Source: Actinostola sp. cb2023
Lineage: Eukaryota > Cnidaria > Anthozoa > Actiniaria > Actinostolidae
DNA: 64,000 nucleotides
Assembly: GCA_033675265.1 (NCBI GenBank)
Contig: JAUJYZ010000572.1
Coordinates: 1-64,000, forward strand
Reading direction: 5' to 3'
The notes beneath the pieces were generated by a model, which worked only from the letters and a program-made list of their open reading frames with translations, did no database searches and had not been told where the DNA came from. Within the stretch, counting starts at the first letter, position 1. Each line of letters starts with the position of its first letter. Below are positions 55,346 through 64,000 of this stretch, in pieces. Both the position numbers and the translations under genes were made by a program.

Positions 55346-56231
55346 TTTTGGTGAATTTTTAGTGAAGTTGAAGTGAGTAGTCTAGAGAGGGGGTGTTTCA
55401 GACCGCTTTGGGGGTGATGCTCTCTCAACGAGCTTCGCGAGTTGAGAGGGGGAATGTTAGGCGGTTATGTGAGAAAATTGTGCACTTTGGGTTAAAAGCA
55501 CCAAATTTGGTGGAAAGATGGACTTTTATGTGTTTATTAAATATGGATATGGTGCCACCGCGAAAACCAATAGGTTTACGAGTTAAGGCCGATTTTCAAA
55601 ATGGCGGCCATTTTGAACCGGAAGTGAAAAGCGCTTACACCAGAATTGGCCTTAAACACTCTCGCATTAGTTCCAAAATAAATAATTATCGATTTAGAGA
55701 TTGATGAAATGTTGTGAGCACAGAAATATTGATAGTTCCTTGGAAAATGTGATAACTTTCTGAATTTGGTATATGGCCTCCATTTCAACCGGAAGTGAAA
55801 AACATTTTTTTCCTGAAAACATTGAAAAAGTAGTATTTGCTTTATATCATATCGATACTGGTTGGTTTATTATGTAATAAAGGTATAGGAAGCACTGCTA
55901 TCGATATTTTAACCCCATTATTATTATTAATGCAAAGTTATTGAGTGTCAAAAACCAGCCAGTCAATTACTCCTGGGAATTACTGACAGGAACTGTAGGG
56001 CAACGACAATGACCAATACCTGACTTTACGAACAACAACGTTCGTCTTTGTTTTTACGCGGTTTGTGTCATACCAAAATCAGTATTGAATATTGCTTCAT
56101 TATACTAGCTGATAATAAGGGAAGTATCATATTTGAGACACATAACCCGACATAAATGTTACCGTTGGATTGCAGTACATATGTCATTCACCATCACGTA
56201 ACTGCTGGATTGCAGTTCATTCATGACCCAC

Positions 56232-56810
56232 TATGACCTTGACCTTGATTAGAATACCCAGTAGCTCAGTGGTAGAGCATCCGACTAGAATACGTAAGGT
56301 CATGGGTTCATTCATGACCCACTATGACCTTAGCTCACCATTAGAGTACCCAGCACTGAGCTCAGTGGTAGAGCATCCGACTAGAATACGGAAGGTCATG
56401 GGTTCATTCATGACCCACTATGACCTTAGCACACCATTAGAGTACCCAGTAGCTCAGTGGTAGAGAATCCGATTATAACACGGAAGGTCATGGGTTCATT
56501 CATGACCCACTATGACCTTAGCTCACCATTAGAGTTCCCAGTAGCTCAGTGGTAGAGCATCCGACTAGAGTACGGAAGGTCATGGGTTCATTCATGACCC
56601 ACTATGACCTTAGCTCACCATTAGAGTACCCAGTAGCTCAGTGGTAGAGCATCCGACTAGAATACGGAAGGTCATGGGTTCATTCATGATCCACTATGAC
56701 CTTAGCTCACCATTAGAGTACCCAGTAGCTCAGTGGTAGAGCATCCGACTAGAATACGGAAGGTCATGGGTTCAAATCCCATCTGGAACTCAGAATGTTT
56801 TTCTGAGTTG
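56232..56810 (+). repeat. tandem array of six tRNA-like units, 92-94 bp period
   Basis: CCCAGTAGCTCAGTGGTAGA then GCATCCGACTAGAATACGGA starts near 56257, 56350, 56444, 56536, 56628 and 56720. The first five units break off after GGTCATGGGTTCATTCATGA and continue with CCCACTATGACCTTAGCTCA. Only the last has a proper T arm and B box, GGGTTCAAATCCC, followed by a CTCAGAATGTTTTTCTGAG hairpin. The array looks like local expansion of a truncated tRNA or tRNA-SINE head. Confidence 0.85.
56717..56790 (+). tRNA. tRNA-like unit with intact A and B boxes (probable SINE head or pseudogene)
   Basis: D stem GCTC/GAGC, anticodon arm TCCG/CGGA around loop CTAGAAT (anticodon would read AGA), and T arm ATGGG-TTCAAAT-CCCAT are present. 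The acceptor pairs only over CCAG/CTGG; an extra C disrupts the ancestral GTTCCAG/CTGGAAC. A serine tRNA would need a long variable arm, which is missing. Hence a tRNA-derived retroelement head is more likely than a working tRNA gene. Confidence 0.5.
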
Positions 56811-57264
56811 TTTACACTTCTCGTCATTATCATTCATTATATGTATGTCTACACAATATTTACCTCATTATACTGATACATCTACGCGTCATTTCGTCAA
56901 TTGTAGAGACCCGCTAGCTGAAGTGCTGCTAGTAGACTCAGCCAGAGAAAGTTTGTTTCACTAGCCAATCAGCAGCAAATATGGTTTTCTTATCAACCAA
57001 TCACGAAAAGAAGTGATTACACAATTGATTACACACAATTGTTTGATCGGCGATCACTTGTGACAGTCATATGATAACAGCTCTATTTCAGCTATTTCAG
57101 CTATTATATATTGGTGGAAGTAAAGTAAATGCACAGTAACATATGACGCTCAAATCTAAGCCGCTTGTAGCTGTGTTCACGTGCTGCAGCATTCATCATT
57201 GCAGGAGCAGAGCGCTGTGCATTTGAGGTTTGCCTAACAATGGAAAAACTCATGTAAAACGGCA

Positions 57265-57905
57265 GCCTATCTTACACCCACATCGGGCCAGCTCACGGCA
57301 TGACTTCGTTACATTGATCTGGTAATGGTTGCCATACGTCTGCCTTTAGGGTCCATCCCCATTCATCTAGACTTGGTAGAATTGGGCTGACTGTTAGTGT
57401 CTGGCCCCAGCAGTGACTGGCCAGATAAGCTGCCCTCTTGATGTGATCCAGTAAAGGCGCTGTCGTTGAGGGAGGGAGGGTCGCATAGCATCAAACGATC
57501 TTCCTTTCTCAGCAAAGAGCTGTTTCCTTGCTTCATTTGTTTACTTCTGTCTTCGTGCTGTTCCTGTCGTACAACAGGATAACGAAGCGTTATCGCTGGG
57601 ACTGTGCGCCATGGCAAGAAACTCATTGTTAACCTCCCAATATGACTTCCATTCTGCCAATTCCATTTTCTTGCCTCTTCCTCCAAAACATGACAGTGTC
57701 ACATCCAGTGAAATCAGAGAAAACTGGTAGTGCCTCAGACATTTCATGAACTGCAAGGAAACGAAGATGTAAGCCAGTACCAAACCATAGTTCCAGCCGC
57801 CCCTGCTGTTGCAGTTGTTGATTGCTACTGCCAGTACCAGAACATCAATAGTTCGAAGAAGGATCTTGTGATGGCCCTGTTGGACTGTATCATGCAGCAA
57901 CATGT
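57265..57905 (-). pseudogene. decayed gene fragment with nuclease-like DVLVLAVA / GG(R)GKK signature
   Basis: On the minus strand, shifting between frames, one reads HKILLRTIDVLVLAVAINN, then DVTLSCFGGRGKKMELAEWK with SYWEVNNEF, VILLYDRNSTKTEVNK, and finally HIKRAAYLASHCWGQTL and PSLDEWGWTLKADVWQPLP. This order (TDVxVLAVA, then CD..S.FxGxGKK, then KRAxYxxxHxWGQ and WGWT) recurs in a large family of uncharacterised invertebrate proteins with a PIN/XPG-like core. That family memory is general, not database-checked. At least three frame changes and a stop make it non-functional. Confidence 0.5.
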
Positions 57906-57959
57906 GACAGCATCCTGGTGTCGACCTAATCGTGCCATAGGGTAGAATGACGCGACATT

Positions 57960-58900
57960 TGTGCTGATTTAATTAGGATGAGAGCGCGAAATTCAAAGTT
58001 GGCGCTTCAACGCACACACTAAAATACAAAGAAAACAAGCAAAAACAGCAAAGTGCCTGAAAAGAAACGGTAAAATGTGTTTCAGTGTGGTTCTGATAAA
58101 AACCCTGACACAGGATCACATAAAAGAGATGTTCAGTAACCATTTGCCGTTTTAAAAACTCAAATTCGATAAGATTTTAGGGTGGCAAAAGTATTTTGAA
58201 TCCAAGGTAATTTCGTCAAAAAATGTATGGGAAGTAGACTTCATTGATATTCACAATCCTTTTTCTCGTGAAATTAAAAGTTGTGTACTTTTCCTGACAC
58301 GGGAAACATTTATTTGTTTATTCATCTAGCATTTTGCCGAATTTTATCAAAATTGCTTAAATACTTAAGGTAGCAAATTGCGAAGAAAGATAGGTTGTTT
58401 TGCATCTTGTGATTGCGTCAAATTTCAAAGTTCCCGCCAACTCGAGATCGAAGCTAATCTCCGCCCCCGATAATTCCCTGAGGAATGATAATTTCACGAC
58501 TGTAATCGGCCTATTGTGAAAGTCAATCAGAGCATAATACCCAAGTTCATAGAGCGTTGAAAACTTGTGGGCGCGAACTTTGAAAAGTTCATAGAGCGAA
58601 ACATCGATAAAGCAACACACGACCATTTTCGTAGATCACTTTTCTTTTATAATTATCTGTAGGTGATTATAGCGAAATGTGGTATTGGTTTTTGAACAAT
58701 CAGAGTGTGCGCTTCTCTAGTACTTTCGGTCATAGTGTACTGCACTTCCGGTTTTACATAGATGATATGCATTTAATCGTATTATATCAAAATTAAGTTA
58801 TGTAGTGTTATAACGATATTTTTTATATAACATAGTTATCCAGAAATCACAACTGCTTTACAGAACATATTTGTTTAATGAGACATGCGCAGTTCAGATG
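57960..58900. other. no gene recognised
   Basis: The 89-codon minus frame at 58357-58626 has no domain. GAACTTTGAAAAGTTCATAG at 58576 is a small palindrome. The remainder is AT-rich. Confidence 0.35.
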
Positions 58901-59109
58901 ACAATTTATCCACTTCCGGTAAGATCAGTTGCGACTTCCGGTCAAGATGGCGACCATTTTCAAAACCTCCCATTAACTCTCTTCTGAACACAATTTCGAG
59001 GTGGTACCATATCAGATATTAATCAGCATAACAAAACCTTTATTTCTACCAAATTTGATGCTTTTAACCCAAAGCGCACAATTCACCTAAAATTCTGCAC
59101 ATAACCACT

Positions 59110-60000
59110 TCACTCAACATATCCAAAGTTTCTCCCGCCATTCAAAATGAAAAAGGACTACTTTAAACACGAAACCGCACTATAAAAGGGCCTGTGCCAG
59201 GCAGCTACCACCTTCAGTTGTCAGTCATCCATCGTACTGTCAAGAGCTCTGGTCTTAACAATTGGCGCGAAATTTGAATTCAAAAATTTGAATTTCAAAT
59301 TTTTGACTTTCTTCGTTCTTTTAATAACACCAATAACGATCATTTTCAAAATCTTGTTATTAGTTTTGAATGATCAGTTTTGAAAATATTGATATCTAGC
59401 TCAGTTTTATCGAAGTCCAGCTGAATAATAATTATGAACTTTGAAATAATGAAATTATGAATACGAAGATGTTACTCCACCATTTCAAATTGATTCAACT
59501 GAACTGGAAAGGTGTGAAATGAAGGCGGTCCAGTCCCTTTTATAGCGCGGTTTCGTGTTTAAAACCGTCACATTTCTTCTAAATTTACTTAAAAGTTGAC
59601 ATGAATTGTGAACTTTTAAACTTACCATGAATAGGGAATAGAATCCCAACGTTTACACCGAAAAAATCAGTCTTTCTTGATATGAACTTCTCTTCCACGC
59701 CCCGCCATTAGCGACAAAATAACGACTTCACCCTGGGTACCCCCCACGGGCCTGTAGCGCACGACGACTTCGGCTCTTCGGTTCACGGAAAAGTGCACCA
59801 CTAATGTGCGCCGCACATCAGGCCATCGCGTGACTGGAGTTTCATACCTTGTTTCAATATACACATGTACTGCGGGACGCACACAGGGAGCCCAACATAA
59901 TACGTATGTATATATTATGCGCACGCGCGCTCTACCACAGGAAACCCATCAAAAAAGGCGGCAAAAGCAATGGTTGGGCTTCCTGTGGTACAGCCAAAAA
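59110..60000. repeat. dispersed copy of the 7603-12263 foldback sequence
   Basis: CCATTCAAAATGAAAAAGGA, then AAAGTTGACATGAATTGTGA, CCCTGGGTACCCCCCACGGG, TTCACGGAAAAGTGCACCA, GTTTCATACCTTGTTTCAAT, GCACACAGG(G/A)AGCCCAACAT and AGCAATGGTTGGGCTTCCTG run in the same order as 9483-9799 plus 12068-12255. It lacks the 2.27 kb insertion at 59858-59862 and has its own insertion at 59167-59558. Confidence 0.85.
59167..59558. mobile_element. TTAA-flanked MITE (ACACGAAACCGC ends)
   Basis: ACACGAAACCGCACTATAAA then AGGG is mirrored by CCCTTTTATAGCGCGGTTTC then GTGT. TTAA at 59163-59166 and 59559-59562. The related copy at 9501-9520 (GGACTACTTTAAAACCGTCA) is the empty site with a single TTAA at 9509-9512. 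Confidence 0.9.
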
Positions 60001-60209
60001 AAAACCAGAGCCATTATAACGCGTTGTTCAAATTATTTTCTGATTTAACCTATTCTCGAAATAATTTTAAGCCCCCCCCCCCCCCCCCCCTCCCAAAGAT
60101 ACCGTAGTACGTAATGTGATGATATACCGTACTTTATTGAAATACACAACAACGGGCCGATACGCGTGATTCATGCATAGTGCCGTACGGTTTATACGGT
60201 ATTACCATA

Positions 60210-60446
60210 GAGTCGTTTTCGTATGAGTGGGAAGTAGTTACGGTACGGTTCGTGCCGTACCGTGACCGTATCGCGCCATCATCATGCCGTATCCAAGCAT
60301 TCTGATTGGTTGAGCGCAGGAGCCCATTATGGGCTCCTGTTGAGCGATGATTTTGCACGCTGTGATTGGTTGAATACGATGTCTTCGATTCCGTACCGTG
60401 ACCGTAACTCCATACCGTAGGTTTCCCACTCATACAAAAACGACTC
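60210..60446. mobile_element. TA-flanked palindromic MITE (GAGTCGTTTT ends)
   Basis: GAGTCGTTTTCGTATGAGTG then GGAA is mirrored by TTCCCACTCATACAAAAACG then ACTC. TA flanks at 60208-60209 and 60447-60448. The inside repeats GGTACGGT/ACCGTACC words in both directions. Confidence 0.85.
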
Positions 60447-61197
60447 TATAATCTTACCATGTTCAGTATTTATTACCGTATTTACAATAAAGTGATTACC
60501 GAATTAAGGTATCCGTGACCGTAATTGGTATAACCTACATCTCTGGTTTTGCGCGAAATTTAATAAGCCCCCTCCCTCTATTAGGCTCCCTCCCTCCATT
60601 AAGCCCCCCTCAAAAGTGCTTGAAATAAAGAAGCCCCCGGAGGGCTAAATAGAGGATTTATGGTATGCAAAACAAGTCTGTGAGGTGAGTTGGGATATTT
60701 TGCACACAACTATATCTTAATTTCAGATTATGCAATAGCTTCTTTTAAGATTTTTACTTTGAGTGGTTAGTATTGAGAATCATGCTGAATGACCGTGCTG
60801 CTGGCTCACGAGGTGCCACCATAGTAGAAAGTTATAAATGATATAATGTAAACTGGACATACCTGAGATAAACTGTTGTAGTTTAATAACATACGTAATA
60901 TTCGTAAGTGGCTTTTGATAAACAACTAAAAACGAAGCAATTAGATCAAATGTGCGAAATGGCAGGGTGTACCTTACCCGACCACCCCCCTCCTCATTTC
61001 CCAGTACAAAATGTGACCATTTCCATCTACCATTCCATCTAATTGTAATGCTGTGAATTTTTGATTCCAACGCATATTTTGGAGAGTCGAGAAAGAATAT
61101 AATAAAACATTTAAATTTCAAAACAATGTTATATCTATCCTACACAACAACTCAATCAACGATATTCGCAAACGGCGCATCACGCAATATGTGATCC
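60447..61197. other. no gene seen; partial AAGCCCCC repeat at 60555-60662
   Basis: AATAAGCCCCCTCCCTCTAT and TTAAGCCCCCCTC words are the reverse-strand form of the GGGGGGCGCTTATT repeat and end before GATTTATGGTATG. The 113-codon minus frame at 60780-61121 is not recognised. Confidence 0.4.
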
Positions 61198-61847
61198 CAC
61201 ACAAAAAAATATGGACAGTATTACGATTTCCGAAAACGGAATAATGTTAACAATTTTATTGCTAATGACGTAGTGCCTATAAAGAGAGAAATTAGAGGAT
61301 TCAGAGTGTGTTGAAGTGCCTCCGCTTGTCACGTTTGTGTGATATCAAGACTGGAATAATTAGCCGCTGATTTATTTTAGATAAGAAATGTATTCCAAAA
61401 TTGATTAAAAGTGCATTTTAGATATCTATAAATATTGTCTTAGTATAGGTAATAGCATGGTTTGAAGTGATATTTGGGATATAAATACCACGAGTGATAT
61501 TTCAAAATTGTTAACAAAATTTCACACAAAAAAATATGGACAGTATTACGATTTCCGAAAACGGAATAATGTTAACAATTTTATTGCTAATGACGTAGTG
61601 CCTATAAAGAGAGAAATTAGAGGATTCAGAGTGTGTTGAAGTGCCTCCGCTTGTCACGTTTGTGTGATATCAAGACTGGAATAATTAGCCGCTGATTTAT
61701 TTTAGATAAGAAATGTATTCCAAAATTGATTAAAAGTGCATTTTAGATATCTATAAATATTGTCTTAGTATAGGTAATAGCATGGTTTGAAGTGATATTT
61801 GGGATATAAATACCACGAGTGATATTTCAAAATTGTTAACAAAATTT
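61198..61847. repeat. 325-bp tandem duplication, copies identical by eye
   Basis: CACACAAAAAAATATGGACA begins both copies (61198 and 61523), and each ends GTTAACAAAATTTCAC. I found no difference between them. The second copy merges into the palindrome 61776-61933. Either a very recent duplication or an assembly duplication. Confidence 0.92.
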
Positions 61848-61933
61848 CACGAGCCGTAGGCGAGTGAAATTTGTGACAATTTTGAAATATCACGAGTGGT
61901 ATTTATCCCAAATATCACGTACAAACCATGCTA
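61776..61933. repeat. palindrome (ATAGCATGGTTTG...) with CACGAG loop
   Basis: GTGATATTTGGGATA(T)AAATACCACGAGTGATATTTCAAAATTGT pairs with its complement at 61876-61915. The loop is TTTCACGAGCCGTAGGCGAG then TGAAA, typical of the foldback MITEs in this window. Confidence 0.8.
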
Positions 61934-61940
61934 TTAAATG

Positions 61941-62502
61941 TTTATAACATGACCTAAGAAAATACTGCAATTTCGATCAGTTGTTTGTAGTTTTACCATG
62001 AGCTATAAATGGAAAATGCTCTCAAGTAAATTATTTTCATAGAAAAACGTTCATAAATTAGATAACAAATGAAGAAAACAGAAACAAGAGGTTTCTAAAG
62101 CTTTATTTTTACCTTTTTCAGCAATATTAAATTCTTTCACTTCTCGATCTAAAGCAGGAAAACCTTTAGCACGATCAACAGTCGATCGTTTCTCGCTGAT
62201 TTTTGCAGTCTCAGCCAAAGAAAACCTTCCTGATTTGTCGACAATATATCCATGTTGATGTACTTTTTCAATTTGTTGTTCTTGAGATTTGTTTCTAGGT
62301 ATATTTCAGCTATTTTAGCGAGAAAAACTCTGTCGGGTTTATCCGCCATCTTGGATTTGAATGTCATGCTTGGTGCTCACACAATGGTTACCATGGTGAT
62401 TTTGAAATACCACTCCTGAGAGCTTGAAATACCACTATTACGCTGAAATACTACTCCTCTCAGCCAATCGAATTGCAGGATTTTCTTAGGTCATGTTATA
62501 AC
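61941..62502. mobile_element. TIR element containing a candidate exon
   Basis: TTATAACATGACCTAAGAAA at 61942 is mirrored by TTTTCTTAGGTCATGTTATA at 62481-62501; arms are about 45 bp. The interior carries the minus-strand coding-like stretch 62113-62349. Confidence 0.65.
62113..62349 (-). pseudogene. candidate first exon of an unrecognised protein, one frame shift
   Basis: From ATG 62349 (AAGATGGCGGAT context) the frame reads MADKPDRVFLAKIAEIY. A neighbouring frame then continues KSQEQQIEKVHQHGYIVDKS, GRFSLAETAKISEKRSTVD and REVKEFNIAEKGK up to a donor-like GTAAAA at 62107-62112. The Lys/Glu-rich, helix-prone sequence could be a coiled coil. A one-base shift near 62300 separates the two parts. 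I do not recognise the protein. Being enclosed by inverted repeats, it may be a captured host exon or an element gene piece. Confidence 0.35.
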
Positions 62503-63270
62503 TTACTGAAACCTTCTTCTAACTTGTATTTGTTATTTGAATATACGATTGTCACAAAATAGCATTTTATTGACTCTCGTTACGGGCTTGTTGTTGCCAT
62601 AGCAACCACAAAGTTTCATGAAAATTGGTCAAATTCAAAGGCTTGTTTTGGAGCGCAGAGAAAATAACCCAAGTTAGTTTTCAAGTATGTTTTAAAACAA
62701 CATTTAAAGAAACCGCATACGACGTTAGAAAAAAATTGGAGTTATGGCACATGGTAAAAAAAAAACGTTTGAAATTTGGTCCTAAATCAGAGTTTTGTCA
62801 ATTGAAAAACTATGCCCTTTTCGCGGACAATATTCCTCTTCCGTGATAAAGATAAGAACAAAGTATTAAGCTCTGGTAAGCAAGAAACACATCCTTTTAT
62901 GGATTCTGGACTTAAAATGGTCTATATACGTTTGTGTTTTTATGGACCACGAGAGAAGTTACGTACGAGTCATGGTTTACAGCGGTGTATATTTTGGTCA
63001 ATTTCAGGCCTGAGACGGCATATATGAACTTTTGGATTTTTCTCAAAAAGAAAAGTTAATTATGATAAACAAATTACACTACGAATCATCCCTACCCTAG
63101 GGCTACCTAGAAACAAATTATGAGAGAAATCGATCTTTTGAAACTGGCCGATTATTTGCGATTTTGCTTCATAGTAAGAGAAATTCTCTCTTAATAATTA
63201 TTTAGTTAAATATTTTAAAGCGTTGGACTTTTAGGAAACAACGCTATAGAAATAAATTATTATTATTATT
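62503..63270. other. no gene recognised
   Basis: Short plus-strand frames at 62625-63027 show no domain and no splice context. An (ATT)n run at 63257-63273 precedes the next repeat. Confidence 0.35.
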
Positions 63271-63273
63271 ATT

Positions 63274-63330
63274 AGTCGGGCTTCCTGTGGAAACCCGACT
63301 CTAAAAATGCAGAGCGTTCTTCTTCTTCTT
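63274..63330 (+). repeat. GGGCTTCCTGTGGA hairpin repeat, copy 3
   Basis: GTCGGGCTTCCTGTGGAAAC then CCGAC folds perfectly and is followed by CTAAAAATGCAGAGCGTTCT and a CTTCTT run. Same family as 18140-18205 (reverse) and 44238-44290. Confidence 0.8.
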
Positions 63331-64000
63331 CGTATTCTTTGACCCCATTATCGTTCCCAGAGCTCCTCGGTTTCGGTCCTCTCCCGAGAAGGCTCTGGTC
63401 GCAGCCATTTGAGGCTCGATGCTGATTGGACGAAATATAACGCATGCGTATTTGAAAACATATATCAATAACAATAAGAACAATGAGCCCAAAGGTAGCC
63501 CAAACGTAGAATCAGTGGGCCGTGACGTCGTTGAATATTCGTTTGACCGTTGGATTTCCGAATGGTCTCAGGAATGAGCTCTTAGAAAGCCTTCAAAGAG
63601 TATGAGATTCTCAAAAATGTCTTCACAACAGTAGTCTGATAATTAAAGAACACTTTGGTGTAGAAATCTGAGCAAGAAATTGTATTTTTGAGTGGTTTTG
63701 AGCGATTCGAAAATTTCACTCGTTTCGAACATACCGTATAATTAGGAAAGGTTTGCAACTCCGGCCACCAAATGTTTACGACAACTGTCGCTAGCTCCAA
63801 AAGCATCCAAACACTCAAATAGCTTAAATAATCACACATTCTCAAATAAATTCTCTTTTAAATGAGCTTTTAGTCACATTTTTTTGTCCACTCTATCCGG
63901 AAAAATAATTTTTTGAAGGTCGACAAGTCGGCTAAAAATCTGCCGTGTTTGCTTTGAGGTTACCTGGGTTACCTGTGGACTCATTGTTCTTGATTGTTCT
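63331..64000. other. no gene recognised to the window end
   Basis: Minus-strand frames at 63301-63492 and 63582-63845 lack recognisable domains. 63955-63982 repeats GGTTACCTG twice. No other structure seen. Confidence 0.35.

Larger units (their letters stand above)
55444..59105. mobile_element. remnant with inverted ends about 3.6 kb apart
   Basis: GTGCACTTTGGGTTAAAAGC then ACCAAATTTGGTGGAAA (55480-55516) is mirrored near 59045-59090 (ACCAAATTTGATGCTTTTAA then CCCAAAGCGCAC). The AATGGCGGCCATTTTGAACC then GGAAGTG block (55600) faces CACTTCCGG / GATGGCGACCATTTTCAAAA at 58910-58965. Similarity is moderate, so this may be an old TIR element or two inverted copies of one repeat. The 103-codon frame at 55393-55704 lies in the left end and is not recognised. 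Confidence 0.5.

Noticed and set aside
56717..56790. Functional tRNA-Ser(AGA) gene
   Set aside because: There is no long variable arm, the acceptor stem pairs only over four bases, and it belongs to a degraded tandem array.

Overview
The window is eukaryotic nuclear DNA from a metazoan. Genes are split by spliceosomal introns with GT-AG borders, intergenic DNA is AT-rich, and most of the 64 kb consists of non-autonomous transposons, foldback elements and minisatellites. The content (a SHB-family phosphotyrosine adaptor, a LamG / C-type-lectin-like gene, decayed DUF3504-type genes, many TA-, TTAA- and 5-8 bp-TSD MITEs) fits an early-branching marine invertebrate such as an anthozoan cnidarian or a sponge. 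I cannot fix the species. I saw no bacterial operon, CRISPR array, rRNA gene or viral gene.

Layout. 1-6204: one giant inverted repeat with a 0.44 kb spacer and different young MITEs inserted in each arm. 6283-12263: a TTAA-flanked MITE, then a foldback composite (7603-12263) whose arms carry two nested insertions, each with its empty site in the other arm. 12376-13316: a frame-disrupted gene for an unrecognised zinc-knuckle/coiled-coil protein (minus strand). 15240-28545: a four-exon secreted-type gene (LamG jelly roll followed by half a C-type lectin fold, plus strand). Its 11.9 kb second intron holds a decayed DUF3504 (Crypton-related) gene, a U6 snRNA fragment, a hammerhead-ribozyme-like core and a 2.3 kb 40-bp satellite lying next to an element terminus. 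28786-37210: MITEs, a CATAGACA-type minisatellite and one signal-peptide first exon. 38079-53179: a five-exon SHB/SHD/SHE/SHF-like adaptor gene (minus strand, 482 aa, frame closed across all four splice junctions), with a perfect CRE 45 bp upstream of its ATG. The intron that splits its SH2 domain contains a 2.3 kb 20-bp minisatellite, and the exon 2-3 intron contains GATC-rich arrays. 53407-64000: more TIR elements, a six-unit tandem array of tRNA-like sequence, a decayed gene fragment with a DTDV/GCDT-type signature, and an apparently identical 325-bp tandem duplication.

Only the SHB-like gene looks fully intact. The LamG/lectin gene has correct splice phases throughout but one in-frame TGA where the jelly-roll fold expects Trp. 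The other protein-like stretches are decayed copies or single exons. Motif comparisons were made by eye; no alignment or database search was run.
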